A DNA stretch of 64,000 bases from Elsinoe arachidis (lineage: Eukaryota > Ascomycota > Dothideomycetes > Myriangiales > Elsinoaceae): the NCBI GenBank assembly GCA_013372555.1, contig JAAPAX010000008.1:1674001-1738000 (forward strand). The letters are read 5' to 3'. Under the pieces are notes generated by a model. It was not told the DNA's origin and did no database searches. It saw only the letters and a program-made list of their open reading frames with translations. Both the position numbers and the translations under genes were made by a program. Shown here piece after piece: positions 56,325-64,000 of this stretch. How positions within the stretch are numbered: position 1 is the stretch's first letter; the number at the start of each line of letters is the position of its first letter.

Positions 56325-57999
56325 CGACACAGGTATTCTGGATTTAATATCTTTGCTCGTCTAAAGCCATTTATTACGATGACTAGTTAACTCATGCTCA
56401 ACAAAATGCTTCAAGGTGACCAGTCTCGGCTCATCCTCGAGCAAGAAGCATGGCACCTTCCATGCCCAGATGGTGTGCCTCCCACGCCGTCCGCTTTCTG
56501 ATAGTTGTCCACCCGTCTGCTTCACTGTGCGTCTGCCTGTCAACAACCTCCTGGTCAACCGAAATCAACTCGTCTCCTCGACACATGGGACTCATCTTCA
56601 TTCAACGACGCCAGGTTTTGACTTGTCCCATCAGTGTTGCAACTGATTGACTCGTTCTCTCCCTCCCAAAGGTTCACGTTCTCTCTCTGGAATTAGATCA
56701 GCAATCCATGAGCTGAGAAAATCCACTGCTCCATTTCTGAGACCGTCAGACTGTCCGCCGGATCTGGCTGTGGTAGTACTTGGTGATGAAGTTGTGATTG
56801 TGGTCCGCTTCCAAGCTGCTTCCGTTGGGATGGCGAGGGTACCTGCTGCTAATGCTCCTTCCAATCGGCATAACTCATCAGTCTTGAAGTCTTGATACAT
56901 TCGATCAAGACTTGTCACTTCTGACCATCCCGTCAGATTGGGACTGTCATTGCCGCTCGCTCATCCTGTCTATGCCTGGTTGTGGCGCATGTTCAGGGAG
57001 GATCTTTACCTTCACATCACATCTCCAGCTCAAGCTCGACTCTGGTGTTGGTCCTTCCCAGATTAACTCGATTACTTCGTCGCCGCCATGCGGCTAATCC
57101 CAAAGTCACTGAAATTTCCACTGGGCTGCATCGCTCGCGCCAATCATCACATCCGGCACTTGCTGAGGCTAAATTACCAGGCCGAAGGCAATAACTTATG
57201 ACAAGAGTGAGAGATGCCATGACAGGGGAGGGTGTGTGCCCAGGAGAGGGAAAGAGACCTTGAAGTGGAAGGAGTGGAGGAGGTCGGTAGACCCGGAGAG
57301 ATTGGGCTCAGGCTGTCATGTTCGAAGAAGGACAAGAAGTCGGGCGGAAGTCACATGGATCGGGGGAAGAGACATTTCGAGACAGCATTTTGACGCTGCA
57401 ACAAGAGAAGGCGAAGAGCAACCTTTGATCCCATCCGAGTTATGTGGTCTACGACGAGATTGAGCCGCTGAATCTTGGTATAGACATTATGCACTTAATC
57501 GACTTACGGCCATTTTGTGTTTGTCAACGCCAACCAGATTATGAATGCATTGTGGGTTTAATGTTGATCAGCTGCTTTCGGTCTGGACGGCGAAAAAACA
57601 AGAACGCTGACATCGCCGTATGCTCTTCGACAAGTGCAACAAAGGCAAATCTGGAACTACCAACAGTGACGACCTAGCCTCATGACCTGATTCAGGTCCA
57701 CAATTATACTCTATCATGTAGTCACCGTCTCTAATCATGGAAGAGTCTGCAGAGAAGCGTAACTTAGAGATGTGCGGAGTTCGAAGTCTGGCAACAATCC
57801 TGAAATAGTGTTGCGGTTGTGTAGTGCCACAATCCGAGTGCTCAGAAGATCCAGGCAACCGGAGGTGATCTTTCTTCTCTTCCGGATTCGAGGAGGACAC
57901 CTCAGCTCAAAGACGAACGAGCATATGGGTGGCCTGACAGATGGCTAAACCTCGGCTGAGCAATTCAGGTGAGCTCATTCGTCAGCAGAAATATTTTGA

Positions 58000-58034
58000 C
58001 GACCCTAACGACCCTAACGACCCTAACCCTAGCC
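58000..58034. repeat. Interstitial telomere-like repeats
   Basis: Three CGACCCTAA units in a row followed by CCCTAG. On the other strand this is TTAGGGTCG repeated, containing the TTAGGG telomere unit used by most filamentous fungi. Confidence 0.7.
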
Positions 58035-58039
58035 TACGG

Positions 58040-58153
58040 CCTTCTAAACGCCTTTACTAACCCGACAGATGTTCTTCTATAAGATAAGTAATAAAGTAGT
58101 AGGAAGACTTTCGAGGCCTCTCTAAGGCCTTTTCATTGAAGGCTTTTAGAAGG
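58040..58153. repeat. Inverted repeat, MITE-like
   Basis: CCTTCTAAACGCCTT at 58,040-58,054 is the reverse complement, with one mismatch, of AAGGCTTTTAGAAGG at 58,139-58,153. The 84-bp interior is TA-rich and carries RIP-like sequence. This could be a miniature transposon or one end of a decayed element. Confidence 0.55.
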
Positions 58154-58288
58154 TCTGGTTATAGTAAAAATTTAGCCCCACTTCGCGACAGCCGACAAGC
58201 TGCCGGCCCCACGCCGAGACAGCCGAGGGTTCCCTGATTGTCAAGTCACCTAAGTTACGGCCTCGAGACGAGTCCAACCAGGGGAAGA

Positions 58289-58352
58289 TTCCAAGCACTG
58301 GAACGGAACGGAACGGGAAATTCCAGTCATTGGAACGGAACGGAATGGAAAA
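58289..58352. repeat. 32-bp tandem repeat, two units plus partial third
   Basis: Units at 58,289-58,320 and 58,321-58,352 share 27 of 32 bases, mostly differing by transitions. Each contains CTGGAACGGAACGGAA or TTGGAACGGAACGGAA. A partial third begins TTCTAAAATCTGG. Confidence 0.75.
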
Positions 58353-59085
58353 TTCTAAAATCTGGGATGGACGTTGGATGAAGCTTCAGGCATTCATCCT
58401 CAAGCAACATGCTCGTTGACTGGGTCGCTTCTCAATATCCTCGACCAAGTTAACTTACTGGACCACAGGCTGTTAGACCCTCATTGCTGATAATCCAGCA
58501 TCGATGAAAGACGTGATACTGCGACTTTGATGTGGATCAAGGGAGGCAGAGAACGCTATCAGGATCCAGAGGGCTAAAGTGGCAGGAAGAAAGAGCTCGA
58601 AAGCGTCTGTTAAGCACTCTTCCCGACTTGGTGCTGCAGAGAGAAGCCCAAGAAATAAAAACACTTGCTGAACAGCATGTGTGCTCACTAGACTTGTGTC
58701 CAGAAAGGGCATGACAAGAGTCGTCAGAGGTGATGGTGTTGAGAGAGATAGTGACTCCAGCTCATGACTCTGGCTCGAAGACATGATCAGGAGGAGAACC
58801 TATTCGTGACCGCCAGCCAACATGCACCGTGACAAGAGCTTGACCGTGATGATTCCTTCTCCATGGGGACTCGTCAGCATGCGAGCTGCTGAATCGCTTA
58901 CGCCCCTGCATGATGCTGCATGCAAGGCAATCCTAGATGGAGAAGTGATGAAGCAATATTGAAACGAAGATGCATCTGCTTGTCTAGCACGGTGATGTGG
59001 CTGGCTGAGGACGCTTTTTGTTCTTATAATGCCGTTCCTCCTTCTCCGCGAGGACAGTGGACCTTGACTCACTCGTATTCTCATC

Positions 59086-59772
59086 ATGGTTGTCTACACC
59101 TTGGACGTGGAAGTCGACTCTGCAAGCTGTGCTCAGCTGCAGCGAAATGGCTACAGATTGTGCTTCGCTATCGGTGTGTCGGCTCGTCCTGATGGGAGAG
59201 ATCCGACCTACAACGTTGTGGCCTCCACCTCTGGTGTGCGCCGAGTGATGACACCACGAGCTGCGCTGACAATGAGGCTATAGATTTATATCAGGACATG
59301 ACAATACAATGGACTGATGAGTACGGTATCGCGTCCACACGCTCTCCGTTTGCCAGCGGAAGTGAGGTTGTCTTCCCATGGGGTCGATCGGACGACAAAC
59401 ATCGTCCCCATCACTCTCGTTCAAAGCTACAAGCAGACGAATGGCGGTCCTCCAGACGGCATGGTGGTCAACGACTCTAATGCTCCGAAAAACGGCTTTC
59501 TCTTCTCCAGCGAGGCGTATGAAGCCGGAGCTGTTGTCTACCAGAAAGTCAACTCATTGTGGAAGGCAATCTACACGAGCAAGGTTGGACCTCTCCCTCG
59601 AGGAACAATCGAGACTTTGGTACCGACCACGAAAGTCCAAGTGTGGTTTAGCAATGCCTACGCGACAGAGACAATCTTCTCGTCTTTCGGATCAGCGCAG
59701 ATCGAGGTTGACTTCAGCAACTCAGCCCAGGCGAGACTTGGGTACAACTATGGGTCCTGGAGGAGACTCTAG
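59086..59772 (+). pseudogene. Small fungal gene with an apparent frame disruption
   Basis: Exon 1 (59,086-59,233) encodes MVVYTLDVEVDSASCAQLQRNGY and ends PTYNVVASTS. A 50-bp intron with a CTGAC branch site leads to exon 2 at 59,284, reading DLYQDMTIQWTDEYGIASTRSPFASG. The likely continuation (TTNIVPITLVQSYKQTNGG, then SNAPKNGFLFSSEAYEAGAVVYQ to the stop at 59,772) is in another frame, and the change falls at about 59,355-59,380. I found no GT-AG pair with the right phases there. Either it is a frameshift, making this a pseudogene, or the sequence has an indel error. The pattern IQWTDEY...PF..G followed by a QSY stretch resembles a family of small fungal proteins of unknown function. No signal peptide. 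Confidence 0.5.
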
Positions 59773-59814
59773 GCGACCAGACCAGGGGGTCGTTGTTAGA
59801 CAGTGCCAGATTAG

Positions 59815-61584
59815 TCAGGTTATAGACCTTACCCGATAGTAGAGACCATCATAGCAGAAGGCAATGCCAGTTTTCGAGAAGAAGCCGTCGACATTCGAGA
59901 GCTCAAGCCAGTTCGCATTGTCAAGATCGATCAATGTGGAGCTTCCGATCTGATCCGCTTTGACGACCTTGACTTCGGCGACGGGGGAATGCAGGGCACG
60001 TGGCTCGAAGAACAATTCTAACCCGCCCAGTCTCAAATAGGAATCTTCATTGGACTTCGTGTTAGAGGACGAGCTCGCCGGCGAGATGTCTGCACTTGGC
60101 GGGACTACCACGATGGACTCTGGTGATCGGTATGATCCTGCTACCGAGGAGATACCGCTGGCGGTGATGGACGCTATTGAGTGGTTGGCGCTCTCAGCTG
60201 GATGCCATAACGGAGCCTTTACTCCTGTATCCAGGATTTGCTCGATCTTCTTAGCAAGAGTCCGGGCTACAGCAATACGGAGATCGCTATGCGTGGGAGC
60301 CGCCGCCTCATGGAGAGCTCCCGGAGTGCCTTCATGCTCCCATGGTATTGCCCAAGTCGTGTAGAGCTTGCCGTGTGTTCCCTGGGAACGGAAGTGAGGA
60401 TGTAGTGTAAGGACTGTGTGGCACAGGAAGCATGCTTGCTTCCCAGATGCAATGATAGAGGGTCTTGGACCGGTGACCCGTTGATCGTAGTGCAGCATAA
60501 TCTGCATCTCGGCATGCAGTCTCGACTCCTGCTTAAGATTCGATACGAGGAGTCGCCGGAACGAAGGCGCCGTCAAAGGGGTAGTGCTCCTGACTCGTTC
60601 GACGAGCTTGTGAATCTCTTGCCGGTTGAGGAACGAATCTGTAGCCTTCTGGTCAAGAATGCGTACTGATTGGCGCTGTCCATTCAGCATCTGCACTGAG
60701 GTGTTATGAAAGCATTGATAATGTCGAGCGGCGACCAGTATCTCGCGGCTTGCTCTCGTATACCTGGCGAGACCGCGGAGATTTCGTTTCAAGGCATCTG
60801 TCGTGCTTTGCTGCCACGTACCTGGTTCCAGAGGAATTCTATCCAAGACTTCCAAGTGATCATTGACGAGGTGATCGACCGCTTGGAGCAGACACATGTA
60901 GAGCGGTTGTGAGACTGGTCCTAATAAGTCATGCGACTTCTGCTGCTCCAAGACCCTACAATGGTGGCGTACATCTTCCAAAGCACGCTGAGCCGCTGCT
61001 AGACCGTCCGTTGACGTCTTACGTTTTTGACTCAGTAGGGCTTGCGCTACTCCCAGACGTCCTAGCATCGACATTTTGCCACTAGCTCGTCTAGACTTTG
61101 CCCAGCTATGTCGAATTCTCGCAAGAATGCGTCGTTGGTGCAATGCGATGACCGTTTGCAGCAGCCTCTGAGTATTGCTTTGACGATTTTCTATATACGG
61201 GGTCAGTCGGGAGATAGTGAAGGCAGGCGGATACAAACGATTCCTCGCATGGTCGTTAATGATACCACAGATCTTTTCAAAGCTGTCTATCATTCCGCTG
61301 TGACGCCCTTGATTCGCCGCCATCACAAAGATGGCTGCGGGCGGGCTGTTGTGCGTCTCGACAGCGACGGCCATGACATGATTGGGGTCATCCGAGTACG
61401 AGCAAAGAAATGCGATATGCTGAACCAGGCGCGACTCGTGCTCCAGGCTGATGCCTGTACAAGCATCTGCAGTTGACCTGATCGCATCTGGAGTGGCAGT
61501 GACATCAATGTAGCTCGATGGCACCGGAGTACTCGTGAGTTTTGAGAGCAGGTGGATTTTCAGGGAAATGTCGATGTCGCTCAT
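59815..61584 (-). CDS. OTT_1508-like deaminase-domain protein
   Basis: A single exon of 589 residues; the first ATG is at 61,584 (the frame is open a little further up but without ATG). The N-terminal 340 residues are helical with no known domain, including a basic stretch near 150-190 (RRILARIRHSWAKSRRASGK). The zinc site of the cytidine-deaminase fold is at 357-388: LHAEMQIMLHYD, with HAE, and GKQACFLCHTVL with CxxC. It is followed by THGKLYTTWAIP, the pattern of the OTT_1508-like family, proposed to be nucleic-acid or nucleotide deaminases and common in fungi. Zn would be held by His 357, Cys 385 and Cys 388, with Glu 359 as proton shuttle. The C-terminus is Ser-rich then beta-like. The target is unknown; roles in conflict or self/non-self reactions have been proposed for the family. 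Confidence 0.8.
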   Translation of the reverse strand: MSDIDISLKIHLLSKLTSTPVPSSYIDVTATPDAIRSTADACTGISLEHESRLVQHIAFLCSYSDDPNHVMAVAVETHNSPPAAIFVMAANQGRHSGMIDSFEKICGIINDHARNRLYPPAFTISRLTPYIENRQSNTQRLLQTVIALHQRRILARIRHSWAKSRRASGKMSMLGRLGVAQALLSQKRKTSTDGLAAAQRALEDVRHHCRVLEQQKSHDLLGPVSQPLYMCLLQAVDHLVNDHLEVLDRIPLEPGTWQQSTTDALKRNLRGLARYTRASREILVAARHYQCFHNTSVQMLNGQRQSVRILDQKATDSFLNRQEIHKLVERVRSTTPLTAPSFRRLLVSNLKQESRLHAEMQIMLHYDQRVTGPRPSIIASGKQACFLCHTVLTLHPHFRSQGTHGKLYTTWAIPWEHEGTPGALHEAAAPTHSDLRIAVARTLAKKIEQILDTGVKAPLWHPAESANHSIASITASGISSVAGSYRSPESIVVVPPSADISPASSSSNTKSNEDSYLRLGGLELFFEPRALHSPVAEVKVVKADQIGSSTLIDLDNANWLELSNVDGFFSKTGIAFCYDGLYYRVRSIT

Positions 61585-62232
61585 TATTTGCAAACGATAG
61601 CTGAGTGAAACCTTGTTGACTGCTCACGCCGTCGTGAGAACCAGAGCTTCAAGCTCTGTTGAATCCTTGACGCAGCTAGACGTGGGGTCGTGGCCAATGG
61701 ATACTCATCCCTTGCATGCATTAGTGCGGATAGTCAGGTGTACTTACTCAGTGTTCATTGGACTTGGCCAGACGGAACAAGCACATCGAATCGCCGTGGT
61801 GTCGTGCACAATGCGCTTTCATCAGAGTTCAGCAGCATTGTAATGGAAACTTGACCAGTCTTACCACCTGTCTCTGAATGCATGGTCTGTCACAGCAGTG
61901 AGAGTCGTGTAGTGAAGTTGTATGAAAGAAAGTGATGAGTGGAAGTGCGGGCAAGTGCGGATCCGTCTTTGACCCGTAGTTGACGACCTTCAACATCATT
62001 CAGAGCTTTCATGACAAAGCACTCGTGCGAACAATGTGCTCGGTTTGTATCAATGCCCGATGGGTATCAATGCCCGATGGCGAGCTCAATTAGTGCCCAA
62101 GAGCTCGAGGTAGGTACATAAAATCTTGCCAGATTGGAGGGCCTGAAGGACAGACACATCGAAGACCACCGAGCTGTTGGCTGCGACCACTTTCGTTTTT
62201 CATCGACCTTAAACATCAAATTTTCTGCGAAG
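61585..62232. other. Region between divergent deaminase and NmrA-like genes
   Basis: 648 bp with no gene. A perfect 17-bp tandem duplication lies at 62,047-62,080. The leader of the NmrA-like gene probably starts after about 62,110. Confidence 0.5.
62047..62080. repeat. 17-bp perfect tandem duplication
   Basis: GTATCAATGCCCGATGG occurs at 62,047-62,063 and again at 62,064-62,080, about 150 bp before the NmrA-like ATG. Confidence 0.85.
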
Positions 62233-63069
62233 ATGACAGCCAAAGCACTCGAAACAGTCCTTGTCGTAGGCGCGACCGGCAACATTGGTGCGGCTGCCAT
62301 CCTGGGTGCCCTCCGCTCAGGCCGCAACGTGCTCGCCATCGTTCGAAATCAGGCCTCAGCCAAGAAGCTGGACGAGCATGTGCCGGATGGTCACGATCGT
62401 ATCACGACTGTAGAAGCAGACATCATGTCCGACAAGGGTGTCCAAGGCGTGGTCGACCAGGTCAGGGCTGGCAGTCTCCCAGCCTTCCAGCATGTCTACA
62501 CTGCAGGCGGGGCACCAGAACACCCTCTACGAGAACGCAGCTGATCGTCATAGCTGGCAGCTTCTACACAGATATCAGCATGCTCAAGACCTCGACGGAA
62601 GAATTGAAGAGTGTGATGCACGGGAACTTTGAGACCAATTTCTGTAAGTCGTTCAGTCCCTACATCCAAAGAGGGTCTCAATCTGACGATCACAGATGCC
62701 TATCGAGCCACCATCCCATACCTGCTGGAGAAGAAGGATACGCCTGCATCATACACCATGTGTACCGGTGCTCAGGGAGAGTTCGGCATCCGAGCCTTAC
62801 CAGCTGTTTCACAGGGTGCTTTGTTCTCGATGGCCACTGCCGGCATGAACGAGCTCAAAGGCTCGAACGTCCGTATGAATGAGCACTACCTTGCCTTCCG
62901 TGTCGAAGTCGATGCTTCGGCGGAGAAGACGGGAGCTGTCAAGGCTTCAAAGTTTGCCAATTCCTACCAGCAGCTGCTCGACAGGCCGGATATATCGGAC
63001 TGCAGAGTTTTGGTCGAGACGGAGAAGGATATCGATGAGCTCAGGTATCGTAAGAAGATCGCTGCCTGA
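62233..63069 (+). CDS. NmrA-like / atypical short-chain Rossmann NAD(P)-binding protein
   Basis: Exons 62,233-62,493, 62,541-62,643 and 62,696-63,069 give 245 residues. MTAKALETVLVVGATGNIGAAAI carries the GxTGxxG dinucleotide-binding loop, followed by the basic residue pattern AIVRNQASAKKL and the acidic EADIMSD. Later parts are TSTEELKSVMHGNFETNF, joined by splicing to YAYRATIPYLLEKKDTPASYTMCTGAQGEFGIRALPAVSQGALFSMA. The first intron (GTCTAC...CGCAG, 47 bp) is inferred because the unspliced frame stops and splicing gives QHLIVIAGSFYTDISML in frame; its donor is weak. A catalytic Tyr-X3-Lys is not clear, so it may be a sensor or reductase. Probably cytosolic. Confidence 0.8.
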
Positions 63070-63487
63070 AGTCAGCAATGGATGGAAACTCCGACTCACC
63101 ATGATACTCCTGGTAGTTTCTCGAATTGAGGTACTACCAGAAATGGCGTCCTGTTGCCCAACGTGACGAAAAATGGTCACCGCTGCTGCCAGTGTCTGGG
63201 CAAGGGTCCTACTGAACATGATGTTTCTGGTAGTCATTTGACACGAGGTACTACCAGGATGAACGCTCGGCCGTCGAAGGTCACAGGAAAGAGGTCATTG
63301 TCATTACGAATCTTCCGAAGGTATACTACCACGTCAGATGCCAAGTGCTTCGCCCGCAAAGTCACTCTGCCACAATTTGCTGCCACTCCCACGGAAAATA
63401 CTACCAGGTCCCAATCACTGTCTCGCCGTCTTTCCCCTCCCTCACCACCAGGTACTACCAGATCCCATCAAAAACTACCAGACCCCC
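63070..63487. repeat. Intergenic with hairpins and ACTACCAG repeats
   Basis: Between the convergent NmrA-like gene and the last gene. Two 31-bp hairpins lie at 63,110-63,140 and 63,227-63,257; each starts CTGGTAGT and ends GGTACTACCAG. Further ACTACCAG copies are at 63,400, 63,454 and 63,474. Confidence 0.7.
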
Positions 63488-64000
63488 CTACCCCTGCTCC
63501 GACCCCGTGATCTTCCCAAACACCTCCCAAACATCATCCGGTAAGACCTCCAACACAACCTCCACCCCAGCAGTCCCCCCATTCGCATTCCTCTTCTCCA
63601 TCACCTCCCTCAGCATATCCCCAACCATCCTCCCCTCCCCCTCCGTCATCGACGCGACCTTCGCCAACGCCACCAGCAAGTTCCCGGAATACTGCCACGG
63701 ATCATCCATCGTCTTGCCCCCATCCTCGTACAGCGTGGTGGCATACTCGACGCTCGCCAGCATCCTCTCCGTCTTGCCCTGCCCGTTGGGCACTTTCGGG
63801 CGCAAGTCGGCCGCCAGCACTTCCTCGACCCAGTTGGTGCCCCATGCGGCCACGATTGTCTCCATCGCGGTGCGCTTCCTCTTGGTCACGGTCGGGGCGG
63901 GCGACTTCCACCATTCGTGGCCCTGCGCGTTGGGGCGGCGGCCTTGGGGGTCTCCAGGGAGGGCGGGGGCGGGATCTGTGCTTGTGGTCAGTGATGTGCT
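63488..64000 (-). CDS. Unknown protein, C-terminal part, cut by the window edge
   Basis: The minus-strand frame is open from about 63,980 down to the stop at 63,488-63,490. It has no convincing ATG near its upper end, and a possible intron acceptor (CACAG) near 63,975 suggests this is the last exon. Visible sequence includes GHEWWKSPAPTVTKRKRTAMETIVAAWGTNWVEEVLAADLRPKVP, LASVEYATTLYEDGGKTMDDPWQYSGNLLVALAKVASMTEGEGRMVGDMLREVM, and ends GKITGSEQG. The basic TKRKR resembles a nuclear localisation signal. I do not recognise the family. Confidence 0.6.
   Translation of the reverse strand, partial: STSLTTSTDPAPALPGDPQGRRPNAQGHEWWKSPAPTVTKRKRTAMETIVAAWGTNWVEEVLAADLRPKVPNGQGKTERMLASVEYATTLYEDGGKTMDDPWQYSGNLLVALAKVASMTEGEGRMVGDMLREVMEKRNANGGTAGVEVVLEVLPDDVWEVFGKITGSEQG

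Larger units (their letters stand above)
56325..59085. other. Gene-poor island with repeats
   Basis: 2.76 kb with no recognisable gene. The minus-strand ORF 56,631-56,918 and minus ORF 57,568-57,900 are the least bad candidates but lack any domain. The region 58,000-58,355 holds telomere-like repeats, an inverted repeat and a 32-bp tandem repeat, and the part near 58,060-58,175 is TA-rich like the RIP block. It looks like the remains of mobile DNA. Confidence 0.55.

Noticed and set aside
56631..56918. 95-codon minus-strand ORF
   Set aside because: Reads like protein but has no domain, no introns to judge and no neighbour support; left inside the gene-poor island.
63110..63481. CRISPR-like array
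   Set aside because: The repeats are few, unevenly spaced, and arms of hairpins; the genome is eukaryotic.

Overview
The window looks like a chromosome segment of a filamentous ascomycete (Pezizomycotina, probably a dothideomycete; the class is a guess). Genes have short introns of about 45-60 bp and the gene families are typically fungal. The sequence is sharply two-part. Bases 1 to about 21,660 are extremely TA-rich, almost devoid of CpA/TpG but still containing CpG, and open reading frames are broken nearly everywhere by TAA/TAG. That is the signature of repeat-induced point mutation (RIP). From about 21,700 on, base composition is normal and the DNA is gene-dense.

The RIP block can be read as nested mobile elements, all coding on the minus strand. 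Element B, a Ty3/Gypsy retrotransposon, shows integrase, RNase H and RT at 1-2,498 and protease and Gag at 16,847 to about 20,300. Its polyprotein is interrupted by element A (2,499-16,841), a 14.3-kb Ty3/Gypsy chromovirus with 143-bp LTRs and a perfect 5-bp target duplication, CTAGT. Removing A restores B's reading frame. Element A carries gag, then pol (protease, RT, integrase, chromodomain), and then a third ORF of about 1,594 codons between pol and the 3' LTR that I cannot assign to any family. This is the best candidate for something undescribed. A RIP-degraded pogo/Fot1-type DNA transposon lies at about 20,600-21,580.

The genic part runs in this order: PTH11-like rhodopsin-domain membrane protein; M20 amidohydrolase; Gemin2-like protein (minus); Pmt2-type protein O-mannosyltransferase ending in KDEL (minus); SF3a subunit 1/Prp21; choline/ethanolamine phosphotransferase with a 10-nt exon (minus); NIPSNAP protein (minus); an unidentified 731-residue protein; a small ABM-fold protein; a Cys-rich P1B heavy-metal ATPase; a secreted PhoD-type phosphatase; an epoxide-hydrolase-like alpha/beta hydrolase; an MFS transporter; an unidentified membrane protein (minus); a secreted heme peroxidase; a frame-disrupted small gene; an OTT_1508-like deaminase (minus); an NmrA-like Rossmann protein; and the 3' end of an unknown gene (minus).

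Most of these are housekeeping or secretory-pathway genes with no cluster logic. Two splicing-related genes (Gemin2-like, SF3a1) and one secretory glycosylation gene sit close together. The ABM protein and metal ATPase are adjacent, and the PhoD gene has two CACGTG boxes upstream. The 56.3-59.1 kb interval is a second, smaller repeat-bearing island with telomere-like repeats, an inverted repeat and a 32-bp tandem repeat.
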